Position numbers and translations under genes: made by a program
Notes under the pieces: generated by a model
Told to the model about the DNA's origin: nothing
Database searches by the model: none
The model's input: the letters and a program-made list of their open reading frames with translations, nothing else
Shown: positions 10,220 to 18,633 of the stretch, in pieces
Layout: each line of letters opens with the position of its first letter
Numbering within the stretch: the first letter of the stretch is position 1
Assembly: GCA_013202525.1 (NCBI GenBank)
Contig: JABMQS010000007.1
Coordinates: 1 to 32,338, forward strand
Length of the DNA stretch: 32,338 bases
From: Candidatus Omnitrophota bacterium
Lineage (GTDB): Bacteria > Omnitrophota > Gorgyraeia > JABMRG01
Direction: 5' to 3'

Positions 10220-12214
10220 TTATTTTACCTCGAGATCTATTCCCACGGACTTTGACTTGCCTGCGGCAAGGTCGAGGCGGAATACCGGAAAGACTGTGCT
10301 CGCCTGGTAATTTCTCTCGATCTTTCTCTCTGACTGCGAGACCGTCTTGACGCAGAACCTGAAGATCTTCTTTGGCCTCTTTGAGAAACGCACTGTTATC
10401 TTCAATCCCTCGATAGGATCATGTAAAAGGATCGAATCCGCCGGGCGCAGTTCCTCCTCGGTATCGTCCTTTGTAAGCGAGAGGTTGAGTTCCGGCGAAA
10501 AATTGACAGAGAGCGACTGCGAAGAAAGGTTTTCGATATTATACATCACGCTGAGTGAATCCTTCTGCGGGAAAAAGATAAAGCGTTTGAGTAGCCTGAC
10601 AGAAGCGCTGCCCACAAAACCTCTCCGCTCTATCTCAATATAGGGCCTGGTGCCGCTATTTACATCGGACTTCAGGCAGCTTGCGTTTATAAGATCGCCC
10701 TGCTCTTTGTAACGGTTCGATGAGACATCCTTTAGCGTCACCTTGTCGGGCAGAAAGTGATCGAGAAAGAGGCTGCGGCGATGGCTGTCATATACGATAG
10801 CCTTTAGTTTCTTGTGATAGATCTCCTTTTTACGGGAGAGGGTATTCAGTATATTTAGAGGCTTCTCTTTTATAGACCACTCGGTCACGCTCGCGCCCTC
10901 ACTCGGGTCTATGACAAATATATCCCTGGGCGTCTTTACAATAAACTCCTTTGCGCCGTCGCAATCGAAATCGCTGCTCGTAATATCCACCCATTTCTTG
11001 CCCTTATGGCTTACGGAATCTATTATCCTCTCCGCGGCTATAAGGTGCTTGTATACGGCCGTACGCAGGTGATAGAGGTAGAGGCCGCCGAACAACCCGT
11101 GCCAATAGGCGCAGTTACACTGAGCGCGAAAGAGTTCACGCCTTGCATCATCGAGCCTTCTATCGACTACCGTTGTCTGTTTCTTGGCCTGCAGCTGGCG
11201 CAGCTGGCGGCTGACCAGCAGCATCTTCTTGTGCATGTGGTTGGATTCGGGGTATTTTACAAGAAAGTTTCTCCAGAAACCTCCCCTTACAAAGTCCGCG
11301 TATCTGTCATCGCTTGCGTGCTGCTTCTTTAATTTGGCCAGCACGCCTTCAAGCTTCTCTCCTGCCTCTGCAGAGAGAGCCCACTCGCCCATCTCCTTGT
11401 AAGAGGCTGCGGGTATATATATCCTGCCCTGCGGCTTGTGGTTCTCGATATAGTCGGATATCTTATGCGTCTTAAGCCATGAAGAATTACTGCGCAGTAG
11501 TTTTAAAAAATGAGCAAGCCACTTCCGCGCATATCCGTTCTTGTTGGTCCCGGGCCACTCACCAAACTTCTCGCCATCGTCTCCATAGAGGACACAGCCG
11601 GTCTTGTGCTTATCCTTTATCCTGCGGAAGTAATCGAAGGTCTCCTTGTGCGGGCGAAAAGGTATGGTATAACGCAGAGACTTATCAGATGCGAATATCT
11701 TAAGGAGCCTTCTGTTCTCTTCTGTCACATAATAGCCGTAGAGTTTCTCCTGCGCGAGTCCGGCATAGCGCAGATGCGTATCATCGACAATGGTATAATC
11801 GATACCTGCCTTTGCAAAGACCTCTGCAAGATGCGGCTCCCAGACCCTCTCCGCCAACCAGCCACCTGAGACGCCGACGCCAAACTCATTCCTTAAAAAT
11901 TCAGAGAGCATCCGTATCTGTTCGATGCTGTCTCTCTCCGGCAGGCCGGGCAGTATAGGCTCGTAAAAACCTCCTCCGATGAGTTCTATCTGGCCCGTCT
12001 CGATCAAGGCCGCTATCTTATCCAGTATGCCTGGCCTGTTCTCCTTGAACCACTCAAGCAGTGATCCGCTGTAGTGCAGGTTAAATTTTATGTCAGGAAA
12101 ATCCGCGATAGTATCCAGAAAAGGCTCATAGCACCTGTCGCATGCCTTCTCGACCACAAACCCAAAATTGTCCACAGGCTGATGAAAATGTATTGCCATT
12201 AAAAAATTAAACAT
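10220..12214 (-). CDS. GH57 family 4-alpha-glucanotransferase / alpha-amylase-like enzyme
   Basis: Cytoplasmic glycoside hydrolase family 57 enzyme expected to act on alpha-1,4-glucans such as glycogen or maltodextrin. With the start at 12214 it has 664 residues, close to the Thermococcus litoralis 4-alpha-glucanotransferase type. The five GH57 regions are visible: HFHQP (9-13), GGFYEPIL (81-88), WLAERVWEP (119-127, nucleophile Glu122), YGDDGEKFG (210-218, acid/base Asp) and YIPAASYKEMGEW. The C-terminal half is the beta-sandwich usually seen in this subfamily. The open frame extends 32 codons upstream, but MFNFLMAIHFHQP is the family start and GGGAGGAG lies just before it. The start overlaps the fmt stop by 8 bp. 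Transferase versus hydrolase activity cannot be settled from sequence. Confidence 0.93.
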   Translation of the reverse strand: MFNFLMAIHFHQPVDNFGFVVEKACDRCYEPFLDTIADFPDIKFNLHYSGSLLEWFKENRPGILDKIAALIETGQIELIGGGFYEPILPGLPERDSIEQIRMLSEFLRNEFGVGVSGGWLAERVWEPHLAEVFAKAGIDYTIVDDTHLRYAGLAQEKLYGYYVTEENRRLLKIFASDKSLRYTIPFRPHKETFDYFRRIKDKHKTGCVLYGDDGEKFGEWPGTNKNGYARKWLAHFLKLLRSNSSWLKTHKISDYIENHKPQGRIYIPAASYKEMGEWALSAEAGEKLEGVLAKLKKQHASDDRYADFVRGGFWRNFLVKYPESNHMHKKMLLVSRQLRQLQAKKQTTVVDRRLDDARRELFRAQCNCAYWHGLFGGLYLYHLRTAVYKHLIAAERIIDSVSHKGKKWVDITSSDFDCDGAKEFIVKTPRDIFVIDPSEGASVTEWSIKEKPLNILNTLSRKKEIYHKKLKAIVYDSHRRSLFLDHFLPDKVTLKDVSSNRYKEQGDLINASCLKSDVNSGTRPYIEIERRGFVGSASVRLLKRFIFFPQKDSLSVMYNIENLSSQSLSVNFSPELNLSLTKDDTEEELRPADSILLHDPIEGLKITVRFSKRPKKIFRFCVKTVSQSERKIERNYQASTVFPVFRLDLAAGKSKSVGIDLEVK

Positions 12215-13148
12215 CGGCTCCTCCCAAAACTGTGCCTTCCGGTATAGTTCTTCCACGTAAAAATTCTGATGCTGCAAGCGGCTTTTTTCCCTCGATCTGC
12301 AGCCTTTCAATCAGGACAGCACCTTTGCCGCAGGAAACCTTTATTCCCTTATCGGTCGTCTCTATAACAGACCCTTGCTTTTTCCCTTTTGCGCCTTCGG
12401 ATATATCAACCTTTAGGATCTTTAAGACCTTTCCATCGAGATATGTATAAGCTGAAGGCCACGGCGAACAGCCGCGCACCAGATTCTTTATCGAGGGTGC
12501 ATCCTTGCTCCAGTCGATCAAACCGTCTTCCTTGCTGAGCTTATGCGCATAGGTTGCGGCAGGATCATCCTGCGGCGTAGATGGCGCTGAGCCTGCGGCT
12601 ATCTGATCCAGGGTCTCGATAAGCAGCGGGGCGGCCAGCGATGAGAGCCTTGCACTCAGAGAAGCTGCATCCTCATCATCGCCAATAGCAAGTTCCTTCT
12701 GGAAGATAATATCCCCGTGGTCAAGTTTCACGCTGACGCGCATTATTGTAACGCCTGATCTTTTTTCCCCGTTGATGATCGCGCGATGGATGGGGGCTGC
12801 GCCGCGGTATTTCGGTAAAATAGAGGCATGGATATTGATAGGGTAAAGCGCTGGTATCTCCAGGACCTCTTTGCTGAATATCTGGCCAAAAGAGACTATC
12901 ACAAAGGCCTCTGCCTCCTGTTCCTTAAGAAACTCAAAGGCCTCTTTTGAATTTATATCTTCAAACTTCCGGACGACTAAACCTTTTTTTGATGCATACA
13001 ACTCAACAGGCTGGGGCAGGACCTTTAGCCCCCTGCCTTTATGGGTCTTGGGCTGCGTGATTATAGAAACGACCTCATGGCTGCTCTTTATAAGCGCCTC
13101 TAACGCAGGTACTGCAAACTCCGATGTCCCAAAAAATATTATCCTCAT
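12207..13148 (-). CDS. fmt: Methionyl-tRNA formyltransferase
   Basis: Cytoplasmic enzyme that formylates initiator Met-tRNA with 10-formyltetrahydrofolate. The protein has 313 residues, the standard length. It begins MRIIFFGTSEFAVPALEAL, and the catalytic motif is present: Asn105 and His107 in INIHASILPKYRGAAPIH, and Asp143 in LDHGD. The C-terminal domain carries IDWSKDAPSIKNLVRGCSPWP, split here for reading around residue 215. The start overlaps the priA stop by 4 bp (ATGA). The priA-fmt neighbourhood is common in bacteria. Confidence 0.97.
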   Translation of the reverse strand: MRIIFFGTSEFAVPALEALIKSSHEVVSIITQPKTHKGRGLKVLPQPVELYASKKGLVVRKFEDINSKEAFEFLKEQEAEAFVIVSFGQIFSKEVLEIPALYPINIHASILPKYRGAAPIHRAIINGEKRSGVTIMRVSVKLDHGDIIFQKELAIGDDEDAASLSARLSSLAAPLLIETLDQIAAGSAPSTPQDDPAATYAHKLSKEDGLIDWSKDAPSIKNLVRGCSPWPSAYTYLDGKVLKILKVDISEGAKGKKQGSVIETTDKGIKVSCGKGAVLIERLQIEGKKPLAASEFLRGRTIPEGTVLGGADV

Positions 13149-15142
13149 AACGGATCCACGTCGATTGTGAGAATCACCCCGGAGGGCTTTCGAAAACCTT
13201 TAAGACATTCTCTCAGATTAATGTTAAATTTCTCCAGATCCCTGGCCTTCAATATTATATTCCATCTATACTGTCTGCGCAAGCGGTAAACGACCGCCTC
13301 CACAGGCCCTTCCAGTTCCATCATGCCGTGGGGCTTCTTCTTCAAAAGGTGCCTTGCCAGATCCTCTGCAGCCTTTTTGGCGCGTTCTTCATTATAAGAG
13401 CGCGAAGTCAGGCAGACAATGTGTGAAAACGGCGGGAGCATTAGCTCTTTCCTTAGACTCATCTCCTTCTTATAGAAGCCCTCGTAATCATGATCTATGG
13501 CCGAGCGAATCGTATAGTGGTGAGGCACATACGTCTGTATAACAACCTCGCCCGGTGAAAAACCCCTTCCTGCCCTGCCGGCCACCTGTGTCAATAGCTG
13601 GAAGGTGCTCTCCCCTGCCCTGAAGTTCGGAAGATTTAATGCGGTATCTGCGCAGACAACACCGACCAGGGTGACCCTCGGAAAATCATGGCCCTTGGCG
13701 ATCATCTGCGTGCCTATCATGATCTGCGTCTTGCCTGAAGCAAAATCCTTCAATATAAGCCTGTGCGACTGCCTCTTCTTGGTGGCATCGGTATCCATCC
13801 TGCTGATAGTGCTTGCCGGAAAATACCTGTGCAGTTCACTCTCTACCCTCTGCGTGCCAAAACCGAAATAATCTATATATGCACCCTTGCACGAGGGGCA
13901 TATCTCAACGGGCTCCTTCTGGTAATTGCAGTAGTGGCATACCAGCTTCTTCTTGTCGGAATGATAATTCAGAGCGATGTTGCACTTCTTGCACCTTTCG
14001 ACATAACCGCACTTCTTGCAGTTTGCGTATGTGGAGAAACCCCGCCTGTTTAAGAAGAGTATCACCTGCTGTTGCTGCTTCAATACCTTTTCAATAGATT
14101 CTGAGAGCAGGCGTGAGAATATGACCCTTCTCCTCTTTCGCTCTATAAGTTCCTGCCGCATATCTATTATCCTCACCTTCGGAAGGGGCCTTTTCTCAAT
14201 GCGCTCGGTGAGGTTAAGCAGGGTGTATTCCTTATTCTTGGCCCTGTAATATGATTCTAAAGAAGGTGTCGCGCTTCCCAGGATCACGCAGGCATTATCC
14301 AGCCTTGCCCGCATTACCGCAACATCGACCGCATTGTACCTGGGCGTATCCTGCTGCTTATAGGATGAATCGTGTTCCTCATCGACTACTATAAGCCCCA
14401 GGTTCCTTATCGGGGAGAAGATCGCCGATCGCGCGCCGACGACTATATGACACTGGCCGTCCCTTAATTTCTTCCACTCCTCAAATTTCTGCCCGGCGGT
14501 AAGGCGGCTGTGAAAAACAGCCACCCTCTCCTGGAAACGCCCCTTAAACCTGTCTACTGCCTGCGGCGTCAGGGAGATCTCGGGAACAAGGACTATGCAT
14601 GAGCGGCCCTTCTCCAGGACCTCACCTATGGCCTGAAGGTAGACCTCTGTCTTGCCGCTGCCTGTCACCCCGTGAAGAAGAAAGACTTCATGTTTGGATT
14701 CTTCTATGGATTTGGATATAACCGTTAAGGCCTTCTTCTGCTGAGTCGTAGGAACTAGATTTGAGCTCGGCTCGATCGATGAGTAGTCTTCCTTTATCCT
14801 CGACTTGACTTCGGTCTTGCCTTTTTTTAAACTGGACGGTACCGCGGCATCTATGGCCTCGCCCCAGGAGCAGAGATAGTATTCCGATATCTGCCTCGTA
14901 AGCTCCATCATCTCGGCGCTTAATATGGGCTCCTTGTCTATCAGCTCCGATATGGGCCTTGTCTTTTCAACGTCTGTCTTCGTTGAAGTGGAGATGACAT
15001 ACCCTACCAGCCTTCTGGGCCCGAAATCCACCCAAACCCTCATACCCGGCATTATATCCTTTGCGAATCTCTCAGGTACTGAATAGTCGAATGGCCCCTG
15101 AATCGGTAATTTGATTAAAATTTTAGCATAAAGTGGTGGCAT
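13145..15142 (-). CDS. priA: Primosomal protein N' (replication restart helicase PriA)
   Basis: Superfamily 2 3'-5' DNA helicase that reloads the replisome at stalled forks. The protein has 665 residues, shorter than the 732 of E. coli but complete. The N-terminal DNA-binding domain begins MPPLYAKILIKLPIQGPFDY. Walker A is GVTGSGKTEV (158-167) and the DEEH box is at 254-257. The zinc-binding insert has all eight Cys (375, 378, 384, 387, 402, 405, 415, 418). Helicase motifs GTQMIAKGHDFP and TQVAGRAGRG follow. It is 14 bp downstream of the uracil-DNA glycosylase gene and overlaps fmt. Confidence 0.97.
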   Translation of the reverse strand: MPPLYAKILIKLPIQGPFDYSVPERFAKDIMPGMRVWVDFGPRRLVGYVISTSTKTDVEKTRPISELIDKEPILSAEMMELTRQISEYYLCSWGEAIDAAVPSSLKKGKTEVKSRIKEDYSSIEPSSNLVPTTQQKKALTVISKSIEESKHEVFLLHGVTGSGKTEVYLQAIGEVLEKGRSCIVLVPEISLTPQAVDRFKGRFQERVAVFHSRLTAGQKFEEWKKLRDGQCHIVVGARSAIFSPIRNLGLIVVDEEHDSSYKQQDTPRYNAVDVAVMRARLDNACVILGSATPSLESYYRAKNKEYTLLNLTERIEKRPLPKVRIIDMRQELIERKRRRVIFSRLLSESIEKVLKQQQQVILFLNRRGFSTYANCKKCGYVERCKKCNIALNYHSDKKKLVCHYCNYQKEPVEICPSCKGAYIDYFGFGTQRVESELHRYFPASTISRMDTDATKKRQSHRLILKDFASGKTQIMIGTQMIAKGHDFPRVTLVGVVCADTALNLPNFRAGESTFQLLTQVAGRAGRGFSPGEVVIQTYVPHHYTIRSAIDHDYEGFYKKEMSLRKELMLPPFSHIVCLTSRSYNEERAKKAAEDLARHLLKKKPHGMMELEGPVEAVVYRLRRQYRWNIILKARDLEKFNINLRECLKGFRKPSGVILTIDVDPL

Positions 15143-15156
15143 ATGTATTGTGGTGT

Positions 15157-15876
15157 TTACTGGTTTTCTTGGTGATTACTAAGATAGTCTCGGATTTTTT
15201 TCATGTCCTCCCACACGTGTCTCTTCTCACTCGGGTTGCGCAGGAGATACGCGGGGTGGAATGTCGGCATAAGTTTTGTGCCTTCAAAGTCGTAGAATCT
15301 TCCTCTCAACCTCGATATCGATTCTTCTGACATAAGCAGTGTCTGCGCTGAAAACTTACCCAGGCAGCATATCACCTTTGGCCTGATAATATCTACCTGC
15401 TGTCTCAGAAATTCCCTGCAGGCTATGACCTCTGAAGGAAGCGGATCGCGGTTCTTCGGCGGGCGGCACTTAAGGCAGTTTGCGATATATACATCCTCCC
15501 GCTTCAAGCCGATCGCCTCTATTATCTTCGTAAGCAATGCGCCTGCCTTCCCGACAAAGGGCTCACCCTTTATATCCTCTTCAAGCCCGGGCGCCTCACC
15601 TACAAACATCAGCCTTGCCCCGGGATCGCCTGAACCAAAGACAAGATTTCTGCGTGACTTGCAAAGCGGACACTCCCTGCACTCCTGGGCCTGCGTCCTT
15701 AGCTCATCCAGCACAGTCTTTCTATCACGGGCCACGCCCCCGGTATCGAGGCCTGATGCTTGTTTAGGCTTGGTTACACCCTTTAGCATAAACTCATCAA
15801 GTCCTGACTCTTTCTCGAGCTCAATAAAATTTTTTATGTCTCTTATGATTCGATTTAGTCGCGACTTATCCATCAT
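15157..15876 (-). CDS. Uracil-DNA glycosylase, family 4 (iron-sulfur type)
   Basis: DNA repair enzyme that removes uracil from DNA. The family 4 motifs are visible: MFVGEAPGLEED (90-101), GEPFVGKAGALL (104-115) and the HPAYLL motif (207-212). The expected 4Fe-4S ligands are present as C66 and C69 (CRECPLC), C137 in LKCRPPKNRDP, and C153. An N-terminal extension of about 55 residues precedes the catalytic domain, which is frequent in this family. The gene starts 5 bp from the end of the 155-bp inverted-repeat element and has no clear ribosome-binding site, so its leader is made of repeat sequence. It leads the UDG-priA-fmt-GH57 group. Confidence 0.95.
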   Translation of the reverse strand: MMDKSRLNRIIRDIKNFIELEKESGLDEFMLKGVTKPKQASGLDTGGVARDRKTVLDELRTQAQECRECPLCKSRRNLVFGSGDPGARLMFVGEAPGLEEDIKGEPFVGKAGALLTKIIEAIGLKREDVYIANCLKCRPPKNRDPLPSEVIACREFLRQQVDIIRPKVICCLGKFSAQTLLMSEESISRLRGRFYDFEGTKLMPTFHPAYLLRNPSEKRHVWEDMKKIRDYLSNHQENQ

Positions 15877-15881
15877 ATCTT

Positions 15882-16036
15882 AGGGTTTGCTGGTTAATCT
15901 CCGCAGGAACGCAAAATTTTCCCCACCGAGGAAAATTTTGCTCCGTTTTCTTTCTCGCTCTCGCCAAAAAGCTGTACAGGGCGAACCATGGCCGCTCGAA
16001 ACAAAAAGGTCCTGCTTCGATTAACCAGCAAACCCT
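15882..16036. mobile_element. 155-bp MITE-like element with long terminal inverted repeats
   Basis: The ends form a perfect 18-bp inverted repeat, AGGGTTTGCTGGTTAATC (15882-15899) and its complement (16019-16036); matching continues to 27 bp with three mismatches (GCAGGA shared at the inner end). Inside is a second perfect hairpin, GCAAAATTTTCC (15911-15922) and GGAAAATTTTGC (15930-15941), with a 7-base loop. No transposase is encoded, and no clear target-site duplication is visible. It fills most of the 180-bp gap between the polysaccharide block and the UDG-priA block. I read it as a non-autonomous mobile repeat. It may also insulate the two operons by folding in RNA. Confidence 0.75.
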
Positions 16037-16056
16037 GCAGAATAGCTTTTCCTGCG

Positions 16057-17199
16057 TCACTCTGTGTCCTCTTGCGTTAGCAGCCGGAGAGCGAGGCGGG
16101 CAATATCGTCCGCGGCAGACGGCCTTGCAACAGACCGCATCCTCTCCTTGACTCTCTTAAGTTCTTCGGGCGAATTATGAAAGCGGCTTATCAGGGATAT
16201 CAGCTCATCGACATCCTTTACCTTGAAACCTATTCCTTTCTCGCCGAGAAAGTCCGCATTTCGCATCTCCTGGCCAGGCATTGGCTTTAGTGTAAGGACG
16301 GGCAGTTCCTTTATCATGGCCTCAGTTACTGTTATGCCGCCGGACTTGCTTACCATAAGGTCGCTCGCTGCCATGATCTCGTCCACATTAACACAGAAGC
16401 CCAGTATGTGCACCGTCTTTGTAAAGTCCTTTCTCATCTGCCTCATCTTCTTTACCAGGGCCACATTGTGGCCGCAAACAACTATCATCTGGCAGTCGAA
16501 ATCGAGCCCCTGCAGCATCGATACTATATTCTCTATCGGCCCAACGCCAAAACCTCCACCCATGACAAGTATGGTAAACCTATCCTCTTCTAATTTAAGT
16601 TTCAGGCGTGCCTGCTCCTTTGAGATGGGTTTATTGAACCTGCTGCGAACAGGCATACCCAGGACCTTTATCTTCTCCTGGGGAATACCCCTTGCTATCA
16701 ACATCTCCTTGGTCGCCTCGGCGCCAACGGTGTAATAGTCAACATTCTTGAACTCCCAGAAACGGTGTGATTTAAAATCTGTTATTATGTTGATAATAGG
16801 TACTGATAGAAGGCCTTTCTGCTTCATGCGGCAGATGACCTCTTCTGCCAAAAAATGTGTGGATATTACAAGGTCGAAGTCCTCCTTATGCAGGAACTCT
16901 ACGAGCCTCTTTGTACTCAATGCGTTGTTTAGCCTGCGAAAGGGCCTGCAGACAGCATAGACGAATCTATTATCAAGTATATAATAGACGAAACCCCATA
17001 CAAGGGGGAGATACTTTATCAGGAACATATAACCTACCTTATAGCTGTATTTGAAGAAGCGGCTCGTATAATTAAGCGAGTCTATAAGGACGGGATCTAT
17101 ATCGTCCCTGCTTAAGTTCTGCAGTGCGGTATAGACGGCCTCTGCGGCCTTCTTGTGGCCGTCACCTGCTGATGCATATATCACGAGGATCTTTTTCAT
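16057..17199 (-). CDS. MGDG-synthase-like glycosyltransferase (GT28, diacylglycerol glucosyltransferase type)
   Basis: Probably a membrane-associated glycosyltransferase that adds a hexose to a lipid or isoprenoid acceptor. The 380-residue protein begins MKKILVIYASAGDGHKKAAE, the MGDG_synth N-terminal signature with the GDGHxxAA acceptor loop. A C-terminal GT28-type domain has VMGGGFGVGPIEN and, near the end, SKSGGITVTEA plus LKPMPGQE, which are the nucleotide-sugar binding elements of MurG, UgtP and plant MGDG synthases. It is the last gene of the polysaccharide block and overlaps the homocysteine methyltransferase gene by 4 bp. Lipid glycosylation is the family role; the actual acceptor is unknown. 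Confidence 0.88.
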   Translation of the reverse strand: MKKILVIYASAGDGHKKAAEAVYTALQNLSRDDIDPVLIDSLNYTSRFFKYSYKVGYMFLIKYLPLVWGFVYYILDNRFVYAVCRPFRRLNNALSTKRLVEFLHKEDFDLVISTHFLAEEVICRMKQKGLLSVPIINIITDFKSHRFWEFKNVDYYTVGAEATKEMLIARGIPQEKIKVLGMPVRSRFNKPISKEQARLKLKLEEDRFTILVMGGGFGVGPIENIVSMLQGLDFDCQMIVVCGHNVALVKKMRQMRKDFTKTVHILGFCVNVDEIMAASDLMVSKSGGITVTEAMIKELPVLTLKPMPGQEMRNADFLGEKGIGFKVKDVDELISLISRFHNSPEELKRVKERMRSVARPSAADDIARLALRLLTQEDTE

Positions 17200-18068
17200 A
17201 TGGTGGTTTTGATGGCGCGGGTATGCTCGGGTGTCGTGCCGCAGCAGCCGCCGATTATGTTGGCGCCGGCCTTGATCAATGCCGGCACAGACTCTTTAAA
17301 CTCATCCGCTGACTGTTCATATACTGTTCTTTCGCCAACAAGCTTTGGCATGCCGGCGTTTGGCTGTGCCAATAAAAAGGCAGTACCCAAATTGCGCATC
17401 CCGGATACCACATCCACCATATCCGAAATCGTGAGGCTGCAATTTGTGCCGATGACATCACAGCCTGCGAGTAAAGACTCATCCACAAACTGCGGTATCG
17501 TGACACCGGATGTGGTCCTGAAACCCTTCTCACCCGTCTTTTGAAATGTCATGCTGGCAATAAGCGGCAGTCCAGTACTCTCCTTTGCCGCCATTATCGC
17601 CCTCTTGAGCTCCTCTGCATCGGACATCGTCTCAATAATAATAGCATCTACGCCAGCGGATTCGAGCGCCTTTATCTGCTCGATAAAGACCTCGAGCATC
17701 TCATCCGATTCAAGATCGCCTGCGGGCTTCAGGTATTCACCCGTCGGCCCGACATCCCCGAGCACATAGGCCTTGCCCCCTGCAGCATCCTTTGCGATCT
17801 CAACCGCCCTCTTATTTATATCAACGGCCTGCTTCTGAAGGTTGAATCTCCTGAGCTTGATTGCATTGGCGCCAAAGGTGTTGGATGTGATCATATCCGC
17901 ACCGGCCCCTACATAGGCCTTATGTAGTTTGGACAGGACCAACCTATTCTTTATGGCCCACTCTTCCGGGCATACGCCTTCAGGCATGCCATTCTCTATA
18001 AGCATCGTTCCCGTGGCCCCGTCACATACCAGGACCTCTTCTTTCAGGCGCTCCAATAACTCTTTCAT
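17196..18068 (-). CDS. Homocysteine S-methyltransferase, stand-alone zinc domain
   Basis: A TIM-barrel enzyme that would transfer a methyl group to homocysteine, or to a related thiol, to make methionine. The 290-residue protein corresponds only to the N-terminal homocysteine-binding module of MetH. VLVCDGATGTML (13-22 region) is the family start motif. The zinc ligands are intact: Cys210 in GTNCSLT and Cys275-Cys276 in GGCCGTTPEH. No cobalamin, folate or reactivation domains follow, so the methyl donor must be another protein or small molecule. AGGAG precedes the ATG. It lies 10 bp after the GmhB-type gene and overlaps the next glycosyltransferase gene, an unusual place for a methionine enzyme. 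Confidence 0.92.
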   Translation of the reverse strand: MKELLERLKEEVLVCDGATGTMLIENGMPEGVCPEEWAIKNRLVLSKLHKAYVGAGADMITSNTFGANAIKLRRFNLQKQAVDINKRAVEIAKDAAGGKAYVLGDVGPTGEYLKPAGDLESDEMLEVFIEQIKALESAGVDAIIIETMSDAEELKRAIMAAKESTGLPLIASMTFQKTGEKGFRTTSGVTIPQFVDESLLAGCDVIGTNCSLTISDMVDVVSGMRNLGTAFLLAQPNAGMPKLVGERTVYEQSADEFKESVPALIKAGANIIGGCCGTTPEHTRAIKTTI

Positions 18069-18078
18069 GGCACTTCTC

Positions 18079-18633
18079 CTATTTTAAAACGATTCTGCTC
18101 ACTGCTGTAAAGAGATCTTTGGTAATGAAATCTGGTTTTGCCTTCCAGTTCTTTATGCTGCTTCTTTTGCCATAGCCGGATAGGACCGTTATGTTCTTCA
18201 GGCCGAAGTTTTTGCCTGCAGCAACATCTCTCTGAGTATCTCCTATATAGAAGGAGCTCTTGATATTGACCTTGCTTTTTCCAACGGCCTTTTTAAACGA
18301 CCCTGTCTTGGGCTTCCTGCAGTCACAACCCGACTCAGGATGGTGTATGCAATAACATAACTTTCTCACTTTGCTGCCCGATGCCTCAAGGCCCTTTCTC
18401 ATCTTATCATCTATATCTTTAAGATCCTTGCATGTAAACAGGCCCTTTCCTACACCGGTCTGGTTAGATACGATAGCGACATCAAAACCTGCCTCGTTCA
18501 GCAGCCTGATGGCCTTGCGTGCCCTGGGCAGGAAATAAAACTCTGCCGGCTTCTTGATATAATCCTTATAGGCCGGGTTCTTATTGATAACGCCGTCTCT
18601 GTCCAGAAAAATAAGCTTCCTCGTTCTCACCAT
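18079..18633 (-). CDS. gmhB: HAD phosphatase, D-glycero-D-manno-heptose-1,7-bisphosphate 7-phosphatase (GmhB) type
   Basis: Cytoplasmic HAD phosphatase of the histidinol/heptose phosphatase group. From the ATG it has about 184 residues, the normal size. The catalytic DxDG is seen as LDRDGVINKN (about 10-19, ATG numbering), SNQTGVGKG follows, and the GmhB zinc loop is intact as CIHHPESGCDC (about 95-105), with CRKPKTG after it. IGDTQRD provides the C-terminal Asp. GmhB makes heptose 1-phosphate for ADP-heptose, which fits the GT9 heptosyltransferase-like genes upstream. The frame can start at a TTG (18634-18636), the ATG (18631-18633) or the following GTG; the ATG overlaps the preceding stop by one base. 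A histidinol phosphatase role is possible but unlikely here. Confidence 0.88.
   Translation of the reverse strand: MVRTRKLIFLDRDGVINKNPAYKDYIKKPAEFYFLPRARKAIRLLNEAGFDVAIVSNQTGVGKGLFTCKDLKDIDDKMRKGLEASGSKVRKLCYCIHHPESGCDCRKPKTGSFKKAVGKSKVNIKSSFYIGDTQRDVAAGKNFGLKNITVLSGYGKRSSIKNWKAKPDFITKDLFTAVSRIVLK

Noticed and set aside
10220-12310. The longer start of the GH57 gene at 12310
   Set aside because: The extra 32 residues overlap fmt, match no GH57 start, and the ATG at 12214 has a strong GGGAGGAG site directly upstream.
15866-16060. A 64-codon minus-strand open frame across the gap between the MGDG-synthase-like gene and the uracil-DNA glycosylase gene
   Set aside because: It lies almost entirely on the 155-bp inverted-repeat element and overlaps both neighbours; its open frame is explained by the repeat, and the product resembles nothing I know.
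16223-16735. A 170-codon plus-strand open frame
   Set aside because: Antisense shadow of the MGDG-synthase-like gene, with no recognisable motif.
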